Source: Chondrosia reniformis
Taxonomy: Eukaryota > Porifera > Demospongiae > Chondrillida > Chondrillidae
NCBI GenBank assembly: GCA_947172415.1
Contig: OX359200.1
Span: forward strand, 5,582,501 to 5,646,500
Direction of reading: 5' to 3'
DNA length: 64,000 bases
Below are positions 12,901 through 22,239 of this stretch, piece after piece. The first letter of the stretch is position 1. Each line of letters starts with the position of its first letter. Under the pieces are notes generated by a model, which was given only the letters and a program-made list of their open reading frames with translations, had not been told where the DNA came from and made no database searches. The position numbers and the translations under genes are program-made.

Positions 12901-15900
12901 TCTTCTTAAAATTACTGGAGAAGGTGCCTGTGCCTGGAACCCTGAGGGAACTGCAAGCCTACGGTAACACTTGGGGTGTTGATTCTGGTAGCTCCTCAAA
13001 AGCACCAGCCAGAGGATTTCCTGCTTTTGATCACATATGTGCAGCTTTTGATGATGTGTTAGCAAGTATGTATGTACATCCACCCAATTTAGCCAGAATA
13101 ATTGTATTTAGGATTATACGTATTTATATACAAACATACGTACATATATAATAAACTCATGTACGTAGATAGGTGAAGATGAGTAATTACTTGAAGTATT
13201 ATTATACAAAACAATGCAGCCAAGGGACAGACATTTTATCTTGGCTGTGAAACCAAAGTTCAATTAAAATGGCAACACTGTCTATGTACATTAACTCTCT
13301 ATTCATTCACAATATATACGTACATACTGTATATAGCATAATTTACTTTTATAATTCTACAATGAAGCATGCTTTTATTACTAGTATTTTAAGCTTATTT
13401 AAATTTATTTACATGTATTTAGTGGACATTAATTATCCTATATTGAAGATTAAATAACTACATAACCTGCATATCTGCAGATTACCTCGGCAGTTCATTT
13501 GATGATATTTCTGCAAGGGCTGTACAAGACCTGGAGGTATTTCTTGCTATCTAATCATACGTATTACTGTACGTATATGCGAAGAAGTACATAGTTTTTC
13601 TCCTTTTGTATTTTATAGAAATCATCTTCACCCTTTTTGGAAATTTCTCTTGAGTTTCTTGAAAGCAGTTCTGGTCTCTGGAAGAAGTATCTTATTGATC
13701 TGATGTCTGTCAAGTTCAAATTGGATCAAGATGATGCTACTGATAGCATTGCCTGTCTTGTTATGGAGCATTTTACTGCAAGTCATAAAAGTTTGAAGGA
13801 AAAAATGTTGTACCTACACTATTCTGCTTCCACCAATCCAATGGAACTTGCTAAATTGAAGAGAATTCTAAAACCTCTGGTTGAAATTCAAGGATGTCCT
13901 GTTGATGATCAATTAATTCCTAATCTGACACTGTTGATAACAGGTGGAGATACTGAAACAACAAAAGAGGAAATGTGTCAATTTGTCATAGACAAACTCT
14001 ATGAGAGCTTGCTACTTTGTGAAGGAGACTGCACCAAAATCAGGTCTTGGCATCAAGTGTGTAGCATTGTGGTAAGCAATGCCTAATTTACAGATGAAGT
14101 TGGTAAATTGGGCTTTAACATTGTCCATTGTATTTGTTACTAACCAATGTAGTACTTTACTCCAAGCCTTGAAACGGCAATGTATTCTATCAAAATGGAA
14201 GAGGATAAAGAAGGAAGAATGAATGTTATAAAAGCTGTCTACTTTCTCCTACAATGTGAGATTGCTCCCCACACACAAGAGTATTGCCAGGATGTTTGGA
14301 TATTTGCTTGTCAGCTCTGTAAAATATGTACTGAGGTAATTACACATACGGTGACTTAATTATGTGAAAAAATGCTCTAGATGTACATATCTACATACAT
14401 GTATCTATTTTACTCTAATTCTTTAGAAGTGTGTTAGGTTTCCAGAGGTATTTGAAGTCCAAAGTTCAATTTACCTTCCCGAAGAAACTGACATAGAATA
14501 TATTCAGTACATGCTTCAACACTTCTTCCACCCTATGCTGCCGGATTTCCATTCAGAAAATGTTACATTCTTTTTGGAGTTGTGCTCTAAAAATTATTTT
14601 AAAGAAGAAACATTGCTACCCTTATTTAAGGAATGCCTTCTTATGATAATGAGCAGAGAGGTGCGCATACCATGTGTAGATTTTAGTGAAATTATGTACT
14701 GTACTGTGTATACATATGAACTAAAGGATTTAATTGCACTGAGCCCGTGCAAATATGATTATATGTACGTATAGTAGTAATTAATCACTGGAATGTATTA
14801 TGCCAAACCAGACATGCAAGTCTAATCATATACGTATGTATGCATATTGTTTTCTTTAGAAACAGTTGGTCTTAGAAGCCATGAAAGGAGTTGAGGTTGT
14901 ACCTCATTTTTGTGATACTGAAGTACGTAGGTCTAGAAACCTATTTATATGCTGAATCAGTTTCTATGTATAATTAATCCATTTTTTATTGTTTCCTCAG
15001 TCTGAGAATGAAGTACCAAATGTACTACGCTTATACTTTCTGGCCCTTTTTGAAGAATCTCACAGAAAATATGAAGGTTTAGAGGATCCACTTTGGACCT
15101 ATTTAGCTGAATACAAGAAAGTTAGGGAAAGGGTCACCTTGTCCTATCATAACTTGGGTATATATGATGTTAATTATTTTTAATTATGTTACATAGATAC
15201 AAAAGAATTCTAAATCCAAAATGAAATCACATTTACAAGTTGAAATGGAAGTATTTGCTCACTTAGCCATTAAAGAGATAGCTAAAAAAATCAACAGTGA
15301 AAAAGACTATGATGAGGTACATTTGTATAAATTCTCAGTATATTTCCTTTGATTGTGAGACTGTATTTCAATAGTAGAAAGGTTTTTCTTGGTTTATATG
15401 TAGGTGCTTCAGTCTAAACGTAAAGAAATCCTAACTTTACTATTTTGTGAAGATGGTCACTATCAATGGCATCAGATTATTCTGTTTATGTTCATTGGAG
15501 AATGTAATGATGTTAAGAAATCTATAATTTTTAAGCTGAAAGATTTGTTATCTGATGCCAGATTCCCATACTTTGATTTGAAGGTAAGTGAACATACGTA
15601 TATACGTACTTTAAGAGAAATAATAATTAATCTACAATGAGCATATACGTATATTGAAATGATCAGACAGCAATATGATTTATATCAATTACAAAACTTT
15701 ATATATACATATATATAAATGTTAAAGTGCCAGTTTGAATCGATGATGTCACCTTATTAGGACTTACATGAAAGGCTTATTTCATCAGGAATATCAAGGC
15801 AAGTTTGTTTATCCATCAGTCTAAAAATAGATTTACCACAAATTTAATAGCTTCTTATAACCAACTACGTATATAGGGAAAAATATCCTGCCTTTTGGCC

Positions 15901-18900
15901 AAGACAAAATATTTTAGATGTACTGTCTAAATGGAAGAAAGGTCATGAAAAAGAGACACTTGTTATCAAAAGATGCCTAACATACCATAAAAAGGTCCAA
16001 TCTGGACTGAAATTATTACCAGTGTCTTTAAGGTTTTGTAAATCACTTAAGAAGTACCTTGATGTTAAATTGGATGAAGCTACAGCTAAAAGGTACACCA
16101 TATCTGAAGCTATACTAAAAGCAACTGAAAAGAGAGGACAAGAACGAACAAAGCTGAAAGACCTGTTTAAAAATGTCAAAGGTTACTGTCAACAATTATT
16201 TGCACATACACACTTGTATAATTACGTACCTTAGTCCTTATCATTTTATAGAGGCTCTGAAGGAATATCAACATTACTCTTTAGACTGTTTGCCTAAATG
16301 TGATGATTTGGATAACTTAAAGCTGAGTTTTTTCTTGCATGTTCATGGAGAGAATGATGAAGAGAAAAATATGGAGACAATACTTAAGCAAATAGTAAGG
16401 GACTATCTTTTGTATCAAAATTTGCATGTACATCTTTAATGTCTATATAATATAATTAGGCAGCTAACAATGAAGGGATCTTAGAAAGCACCTTTAAATG
16501 TCATGATCAAGGAACCCTCTTCCTAAAGTGGTTGCCAGAAAGGAAGACAGTGCCTACAATTGACCTGTCTCAAGCCAATCTGGAGTCTTGTGTCCTGAGA
16601 ATGGAATTAACTGAGAAATCATTGCTAAACTGTCTGCGTCAATGCTTACCTACCATGGGTACTGAGGTGAAGGAGAACTGCATAGAAAGAATGTGCGTGG
16701 CCGTCATTAGAACCTTTTTGGCTGGTGTTCCCTTCCTTAAAAACAGCAACAAGAAAGTACTCCAGGATGCTCTCACATTAAGAGTCTTATCCAACAGGTA
16801 TAATACATACATGTATGCCCATTCGTTATGAGATTAATATTACTTGAACATCAGCAACATGAATTTGATAATTCTGGACATTTCAATCTGGGGGTCTTCA
16901 TCAGCAATATAATGAGGTGTGGAGCAATTTACATAGGAGAAACAAGCAAATCACTCAGACAGAGAATGAGTGCACACAAAAGAACAGTTGTGAGAATGGA
17001 TATCGACACCTCCCTGGCAGCACATATACATACCACATTCCACAGCATAGACTGGGACTAAGCCATGGTTCTGTGAGAAGAAAGATCAAGGAGGAATCCG
17101 CATCAATCAGACCACACCATGCATGAACCTGGACAAAGGGATGCACCTGATTGGGATGACATCATTACAGACTAATCAACGCTCTATACATCTACTAACT
17201 ACCCACTCATTAACTAAACTATTTTCATCTTCAATAATTATTTGGCGCACTTTTTTGACATCACCTAGTGTCACACTTTTCTACTTAAACTGGCTTGTAT
17301 GTCCTACCCTCATTGTATTGCCGATGAAGACCCCCCAGGTCAAAATCTCCGGAATTTATGTTACTGATGCTCAAGTAATATTAATCTCATGTACATACAT
17401 ACATACGTATATGTTTCTTAAGTATGCACATTCCTTGCATCTTAATTTATATTAATTTCTAATTTCAAACCAATTTTAAGCAATTCTTCAGATTATGAAA
17501 TTGTTGGAAGGACAAATCTTAAACAGTTACACCTTCAGCTAAAGCCATTAAAGGAGGATCAAAGGATGCCATCTGATCAAGTTTTGAAAGATGTTATAGT
17601 TCACTTTCATTCGGCACCACCACAAATTCTAAAGGCCATAGTTAGGGGACTTTGTAATATTGCTCATGACCTATCAAAACAGGTAATATCTTAAACGATT
17701 CTACGTATAGCATCAAAAGTAATGCATGCTTTTAACTTGCAATGTTTTTTCTTAGAATTTTTCAGAATGGAGTGAGAGTACCATTATTAAATTCATATCT
17801 TCTGTGCTTAAAGTAGATTCCCTTTCAAAAGTCATGTCTTTACCAAGGTAACTAACTAGTTAATCATAATAATCTTTTTAGTCAATTTATTATACAATAT
17901 ACTCTATGAACAATTATTTTATATATATTCTTACATCTTTTTATCAATTGATAGCTCTGCTGGTGGATCTGTGGATTTTCATGCTTTAGAATCAATTCTC
18001 ATTAAAAATCTGATGGATGTATTAGATCTATTTGATGGATGGCTGAACAATGGATTTTACAGTTTTCATACTCTGCCAATTGGAGTTAAGAAAGAAATAC
18101 CAGAAAGAACTGTTATGATAATTAGAGAAAGAGCTGAAAGGAGTAAGTAAGAACATGCAACCAGAAGCAAAATCAAAGATTTATCATATATTAATTGTGA
18201 TTTGCTAGTTGTTTTATCACTTTCTAAAAATGTAATGAAGTAAATACACACATTTCATATAACATTAATTTAGGTGAAATTGTTCAAAATTATATGACTT
18301 TGGAAAAGAATTTACCACCAGAAGCAATGGGTCTGGGATTTGGTGATTTTGAGGTGATTTTTAGTTTGAATTCTCTCAACTCTGCAAAATTGTTTCTAGA
18401 AATATATAGGCATAATTATATGTGTTATGTATTATATATGCATACGTATATATATATGTGTAGATAGGAAGAAAAACATATGCTTGTTTGATCAGTATGT
18501 ACTTTTAATTGACTGTAACCAACTTGCATGTACTGTGTGTATATTAATTATAACATATCCATTGAGCTCATACTATATATAATAATATTATCCATCCTAT
18601 TAGACTTCAGCATTTGAACAGAGTTTATGTCAATACATCAAGGCGCATGCAGTCATTGCCCAAAGATATTATTACCTACTTGATATAATACCTGATGAAA
18701 TTCAGCTTCAGCACTATGTTTACTTCGTTATTCTCTTGAGAGAGTAAGCTTTCTTTAGCACTTTATATGTACATTGCATAGATGTGGTATATGAGTCCTT
18801 TCATATGTGTGTTTAGTCTGACCAAAGATATACGAGTTCCACAAGGTGAAAATGAAGATTTTGAAGAATTAGAAGGGAACTATTTAGAAGAAGAAGAAGA

Positions 18901-21759
18901 AGAAGAATCTTTATCCTTTGATATTGATCTCAAGCAGGGGGAAGATAGAGAGAGGGAAAATGAACAAGAAGATGAAGTGATTCAGACCAAAGAGGAAGAA
19001 CTACCTGAGCCTACAGCCTCTACAAGTGAAGAAGAACACAGTCCAACTGAAGAATCCCAAAGGCTTGAAGGAGCAATAGAATCACATACTCAGTCAGACC
19101 TAGAAAATGATATTCCAGATTACTCTGCAGATACAAGCTTCCCTACAGATTTTCCAGAAATGTCACTGAACCAAACATCCACTTCATTTTATGAACAGAA
19201 TACATCATTTTTTGACCTCCAGTCATGGGCACAGCACGCTCCAATGCCCAGCACTGAAGGTTCAAACAATGACACCGGGTTAACTTTGGAGGACCTTGAG
19301 GATCTAAAGGAAGAAGACTCCTTGGAGTTGAGAAGGGCATATAATAAAGTAGGGGTTTCAGCAGGATCATTTTCAGATGATCAGCCAGCCCTCGAACCAT
19401 TGAAACCACCTGAGAGGACAGCAGTTCAGCAGTCATCAATGTTATCTGATCATGACTTTGAAGATGTGCTTTCAACAGAACCAAATAAATCTGCAAGTAC
19501 AAAAGCCATGTCCTTTCAAGAGAAAGCTGTTCCGGAACCTCCTAGACCAGAAGTTGCAAATGACTTTACTTCCAGTGAGTTAACCATTTCTTCTGTTGCT
19601 AAATACATATATTATAGTGATTATGTCCTTGCAGTTCCTCTAACACACACTATATATATATATATATAATGTCTTCAGGTATACTACAGCCATTGGATCC
19701 ATACACCTCTCAGTATCCTTCAAATTCAAGTTTAACTCCTTTAATACAACCATTTAGTGGAAGCTGTAAGTGAAATTCGTCCATCTTCATATACAGTGGT
19801 CCCTGCTTAATTGTATACCCTCGGGACTGAACTACTATATTCGAATAAGCAATATATATATTCGATTATAGGTATGTAATGAGTCATTAAGGTGAAATAT
19901 AATTTTATGATACTGTACGTACGTACGTACGTATATACCGTATTTGTCCGTATAAAAGCCAGGTCTTGAATAAAGGCCTAGCTGGGTCTCTCAAATTGAC
20001 ACACTGGGTCGAAGTGTAAACTAATTTATGCTGCAGCATTCCCAAAGCGATACTCCATTGATGTTTCCTTCAAGTAAAGTATGCCGCGAAGAAGATTAAA
20101 TAAGTGCTGCTAGGGAGATGGTGTAGACATCATTACCACCATCGCCAAGAGAATTATTTAATAGAAGCCAGGCTCAACGGGTTAATAATAATTGGAACAA
20201 TATATACGTAGGCCTGGGTCTCTATTCAGACAAATACGAAGTATATACATACAATGGATAATTAGACTCAGCAAGACAATTTTTCACAGAATTGAACATT
20301 TAGATCCAGAGTTCTTCTTCAGCAAATAAGGAAAAAAAATGATTTTTTAAATAAAAATGTGAATTCAGTGAAACATTGTGTTGCTGAGTGTCATTATTCC
20401 AATATTATCATTATGGACGCAACAGACAACCCGTTTCATATGTACGTATGTACGTATATACGTAATTTGCTACATCCTTTATATGTTACATAATACTGTT
20501 TGAAGAGTTGCACCCCTATATACATATATACATGTATAAGAGATTAGACTAGGCTACTGTGAGGGGTTAGGGGTTTTATATATGTGTACGTATTACACGT
20601 ATAAGCATAGTTATAAATATGCAACAGGGTTGATATGCGTTTATGCACACACTGTAGTATATGTATATTATTGCTGACAAGTATCCCATAAATGTTCTTA
20701 TATACTTACGTAGTTAACACTTCAGCATTTCAGAGTATTCCTCCTGTAAATCTGGATCAAAATACACCAGCGCATATTCAGGAGACCCTGCCATCTTTGA
20801 GTGAAGAGCATACTACATCACAGCCACCACTTAGTTGGGCCCAATCCTGGTATCCACAACAAGGACCCCCATATCAAGGCCCTCCTTTCTCTGCTCAATA
20901 TTCATATGGTATGCCATCTGGTTATGGATATCAACAGCCATGGCAGTCACAACAATCTTATTATGGAGGTCATATGCGATCTCCACTTGGTCATCCACCT
21001 GGTCCTCCATCTGGTCATCTGTCACAGGAACTGCCTACAGTGCTTACACCCGATATTCCAAAGAGTGCCCCAATTTCTACTACTGAAGTTTCTCCTGGGA
21101 CCAAAAGATCCGGTTAGTCTTCAATTATATGTTATATAGAACTACTTACACTTATCATCATAGCCATTGCAAAGGCTACCTAAATTACCCCCCCCCCCCC
21201 CCTTTTTGTTCTGAGTGCTCAGTCTTGGCTAGGATACAGCTTTCATCTCTAATTATTATGAAACCCCAAGCTTTCACTTGTGATGGCAGTCATCCAAACA
21301 TATCACCAGAGTGTACCACAGTAATGAGCCCTCCTTTGAGCCCAAAGGAGGACAAAACAGCTATCTATGGTTCTTTGATGATTGTTTCCATCTTTGATGA
21401 CTGGTTTCCAATTAAATAGTTTTAGTCATTTGAATGGTCTGATGTTACAGTAATAACTTTCAGACATTATATATATTCACTTATCATTACTTTCACTTAC
21501 TTCTATTTTGTATACTTTACAATAAAGTTTTTATTTTTGCACAGGACCTGAATTCAGTGAGAAAGCACTAAGCATGACAGCTGAAGATATTGTTGAGTGG
21601 CTCCACTCAATTAAACAAGGCCAGTATGCTGAAATATTCCAGGAGAAAGATATAGATGGTGATATCCTTTCAGAAATTACTATCAATGATTTGGTAGATG
21701 CAGGAATTAAGTCTTTAGACAGTAAAATAATACTTAATAAATTCAAGAAAATACAGTAG
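67..21759 (+). CDS. Gene 1: RNF213/mysterin-like giant AAA+ protein, 3' part, SAM-tailed
   Basis: Spliced gene of more than 45 exons whose 5' end lies before the window; the stop is TAG at 21757-21759. Identity rests on two P-loop modules in RNF213 order: GETGVGKT (2180 exon) with Walker B VFLDEIN (5506 exon) and sensor VGACNPHR (5677 exon); then GEPGSSKT (7165 exon) with VFMDEAGLPEE (7673 exon) and GITNHILDAAKTNR (8060 exon). The motif APFLNRFEK (9612 exon) is also typical of the family. RNF213 is a cytosolic dynein-like ATPase fused to an unusual E3 ligase, acting in antimicrobial ubiquitylation and lipid-droplet control. Unlike RNF213, no RING or RZ finger is visible, and the protein ends in acidic and Pro/Gln-rich stretches and a SAM domain. 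A tandem paralogue begins near 40372. I saw no frameshift in the exons I traced, so the gene looks functional. Confidence 0.85.
1295..1783. mobile_element. MITE-like element in gene 1 intron
   Basis: The 931-base intron between 985 and 1917 holds an imperfect terminal inverted repeat. The left end near 1299 (ACCTTAAGGACAGG, then AATTGCGAGTACTTAAG) matches the reverse complement of the right end near 1735-1775 (GCAATTAATAGTACTCG, then CCCCTAAGGT). The interior is CpG-richer than the surroundings and non-coding. Consistent with a non-autonomous DNA transposon; family unknown. Confidence 0.5.
1917..6254 (+). CDS. Gene 1 AAA3 ATPase module
   Basis: Exons approximately 1917-2067, 2180-2357, 2997-3382, 4666-4741, 5265-5383, 5506-5586, 5677-5927 and 6104-6254. 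The 2180 exon has Walker A GETGVGKT; the 5506 exon has Walker B VFLDEINT; the 5677 exon has the sensor segment IFIVGACNPHRS. The 2997 exon is an acidic insert that has diverged from its gene 2 counterpart (61864-62246). The small 4666 exon (PRIYYKLNIHG) is easily missed, lying between repeats; without it the phases of 3382 and 5265 do not match, and gene 2 has the same exon at 62514-62589. By homology this module is one of the two hydrolytically active ATPase sites of RNF213. Confidence 0.85.
2541..2975 (+). repeat. Fold-back repeat family, single-arm copy
   Basis: About 430 bases, present again as both arms of the palindrome at 3780-4620 and in reverse orientation at 53010-53480. Landmarks are GATCCAAGTGACCCCTAGG, GATGATGCATCTGCATGCC, GGTCTCAGCTAATAACCAC and ACAAGGACATAAAAGGCC. 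It ends about 20 bases before the acceptor of the 2997 exon, so it supplies part of the sequence just upstream of that splice site. An open frame runs through it into the exon but is not evidence of coding. Confidence 0.7.
3519..3690 (+). mobile_element. Short palindromic element with hammerhead-like core (copy 1)
   Basis: The ends are inverted repeats: GAGAATAAAGCCTTGTTG at the left pairs with CAACAAGACTTTATTCTT at the right, and GTCAGCAACATGAATTTA pairs with AAATTCATGTTGCTGAC. Inside, 3598-3625 reads CTGATGA, a GACC/GGTC stem, GAAA, then TGTC, the order of a type I hammerhead ribozyme core. A close copy is at 52775-52945. Hammerhead motifs are known from Penelope-like retroelements, and a Penelope fragment with related ends sits at 16829-17395. 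Confidence 0.6.
3780..4620. repeat. Large fold-back palindrome (two arms of about 340 bases)
   Basis: The left arm, about 3780-4125, is the inverted complement of the right arm, about 4280-4620. For example ACCCCTAGGATAATCAG...GTTGCAGGCTTTGAAATCC at the left and GGATTTCAAAGCCTGCAAC...CTGATTATCCTAGGGGT at the right. The spacer contains a second short inverted repeat around GGCCTTGCATGGCC. It lies wholly in the intron between the 2997 and 4666 exons of gene 1. Confidence 0.75.
6615..9072 (+). CDS. Gene 1 AAA4 ATPase module
   Basis: Exons approximately 6615-6658, 6749-6941, 7165-7358, 7424 to about 7580, 7673-7725, 8060-8179, 8688-8809 and 8886-9072. Walker A is GEPGSSKT in the 7165 exon, close to the GKPGSSKS form of human RNF213. 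The 7424 exon carries FNPHYYQCSRRTTSSEVE, matching the family's QCSxxT segment. Walker B is VVFMDEAGLPEESME (7673) and the sensor is GITNHILDAAKTNRA (8060). The donor of the 7424 exon is uncertain: several GTAG candidates lie between 7578 and 7600. The 8886 exon has FFGLRDF, matching the EFFGLRDYY element of RNF213. Confidence 0.85.
7868..7939 (-). tRNA. tRNA-like sequence, probably pseudogene or SINE head
   Basis: On the minus strand: acceptor GCAATTG/CAATTGC pairs perfectly, D arm GCTC-AGTGGCA-GAGC, T arm CTGGG-TTCAATT-CCCAG, five-base variable loop, 72 bases in all. The anticodon stem CTGGT/ACCAG encloses GGTCATA, which has no U at position 33, and there is one extra base before the stem. 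Resemblance to elongator tRNA-Met (loop CTCATAA) suggests a decayed copy. It lies in the 7726-8059 intron of gene 1; the rest of that intron shows nothing else. Confidence 0.5.
8427..8598. mobile_element. Short MITE-like element
   Basis: A segment bounded by ACAGTGAAA at the left (8427) and TTTCACTGT at the right (about 8590), within the 8180-8687 intron of gene 1. The interior is non-coding. The termini resemble pogo-type ends (CAGTgaaac), but the inverted repeat is short, so this is tentative. The rest of the intron is AT-rich and holds nothing I recognise. Confidence 0.35.
9167..12722 (+). CDS. Gene 1 AAA5/6 and hinge-like region
   Basis: Exons approximately 9167-9412, 9612-9980, 10251-10469, 10561-10853, 10938-11045, 11124-11226, 11373-11480, 11909-12007, 12126-12259, 12325-12432 and 12506-12722. 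The 9612 exon ends an AAA fold with FQCIVIVKESELAQ and APFLNRFEK, as in the post-AAA4 modules of RNF213. The exon near 11124 (IQKIVCFTRSS) is short and its borders are my least certain here. The 12126 exon has FPPTVSQESCYPAIFLYGWD followed by HYLDSL, again like the RNF213 segment after the ATPase ring. These degenerate AAA units have no P-loop and are expected to be structural. Confidence 0.75.
12795..18743 (+). CDS. Gene 1 long helical region replacing the RNF213 E3 module
   Basis: Exons approximately 12795-13065, 13481-13536, 13619-14071, 14153-14335, 14427-14660, 14860-14922, 15001-15156, 15197-15316, 15404-15583, 15761-15798 (GC donor), 15877-16181, 16252-16394, 16460-16797, 17481-17682, 17756-17847, 17955-18142, 18274-18353 and 18604-18743. 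In RNF213 the corresponding stretch carries the E3 shell, RING and RZ finger. Reading the translated exons I found no C-x2-C / C-x-H-x2-C RING pattern and no RZ cluster; the nearest is CQLCKICTE in the 14153 exon, which lacks partners. Composition suggests mostly alpha-helical repeats. I do not recognise a separate domain. Confidence 0.65.
16829..17395 (+). mobile_element. Penelope-like element fragment with GIY-YIG endonuclease
   Basis: The frame from 16917 encodes CGAIYIGETSKSLRQRMSAH, then AAHIHTTFHSIDWD: the GIY-YIG core (here IYIGETxxxLxxRxxxH) and the following H...HxIDW of the endonuclease at the C-terminus of Penelope-like retroelements. A frameshift follows; the tail NLDKGMHL around 17125 looks like the C-terminal Penelope segment in another frame. 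No reverse transcriptase is present. The fragment is flanked by inverted repeats: GAGATTAATATTACTTGAACATCAGCAAC (described in part) at 16829 and its complement ending at about 17394. Decayed, in the intron after the 16797 exon end of gene 1. Confidence 0.7.
18817..21759 (+). CDS. Gene 1 C-terminal tail: acidic exon, Pro/Gln/Tyr-rich exon, SAM domain
   Basis: Exons approximately 18817-19574, 19679-19765, 20726-21112 and 21545-21759. The first is long and strongly acidic (a run of Glu near 18885-18910, then Glu/Asp/Ser/Thr-rich sequence), probably disordered. The 20726 exon is low-complexity Pro/Gln/Gly/Tyr, with QQGPPYQGPP and HPPGPPSGH. The last exon encodes about 65 residues with the SAM pattern: MTAEDIVEWL, then QYAEIFQEKDIDGDIL, then LVDAGIKSL, then a final helix to the stop. 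SAM domains mediate homo- or hetero-oligomerisation. Vertebrate RNF213 has no such tail. The splice into this exon (TTGCACAG at 21544) is good, but transcript support would be needed to exclude a separate downstream gene. Confidence 0.7.
19794..20440. mobile_element. Intronic cluster of small transposon remnants
   Basis: The 19766-20725 intron holds three remnants. At 19794-19880 is a pogo-like end (CAGTGGTCCCTGCTTAATTG). At 19936-20243 is a MITE with inverted ends CCGTATTTGTCCGTATAAAAG at the left (quoted in part below 20 bases when trimmed) and the complement of AGACAAATACGAAG at the right. At 20255-20440 is a degenerate palindrome (GACTCAGCAAGACAATTTTT / AACATTGTGTTGCTGAGTGTC) of the hammerhead-bearing family. 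The rest of the intron is TACGTA-rich and otherwise empty. Confidence 0.45.
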
Positions 21760-22000
21760 TGAAAAGGAACTTAAACCACTAGATAATGTAAGTAACTAAC
21801 ATTTAAGTTTACTTAACTTTATTAGCTGATTGTGCATACATTAACTGTCATATAGATCTAGACTAAGTGAACTATAGCCATGCAGTTCTTAAGTGCTTTT
21901 GTAATCTATATAGTATAATTTGTGTTTGTGATTCATGCCTAAAGTATGCCAAGAATAGCTACATACACCATTTATGCATTTTTGTGCATTCATATATTAT

Positions 22001-22239
22001 AGAAATATTAAAAATTTTCTACAAAAATAGTGAAGATGTAGGGATGGCACAAAAAGTAGAGAAACAAGAAAGGGATGTTACACAGTGAAGTATTAGCTAT
22101 ACATGAATCCTACAAGCAAGGGTGTTGTACGATTCATGCATAGCTAATACTTCACTGTGTAACATCCCTTTCTTGTTTCTCTACTTTTTGTGCCATCCCT
22201 ACATCTTCACTATTTTTGTAGAAAATTTTTAATATTTCT
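22001..22239. mobile_element. Fold-back element with perfect 100-bp arms
   Basis: 22001-22100 is the exact reverse complement of 22140-22239; I compared the arms base by base and saw no mismatch. The 39-base spacer also has a partial hairpin (ATGAATC/GATTCAT). The arms contain GTAGGGATGGCACAAAAAG. A GGGATGG/CCATCCC motif recurs at 22707-22715, 45060 and 46628, suggesting a local family. Perfect arms imply recent insertion or arm homogenisation. It sits 240 bases after the gene 1 stop. Confidence 0.8.

Noticed and set aside
14153..14335. CQLCKICTE as a possible RING or zinc finger
   Set aside because: Only three cysteines in nine residues and no partner cysteine/histidine pairs at suitable spacing in this or neighbouring exons.
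20801..21139. Second open frames over the Pro/Gln-rich exon on both strands
   Set aside because: Shadows of gene 1 coding sequence in low-complexity DNA.
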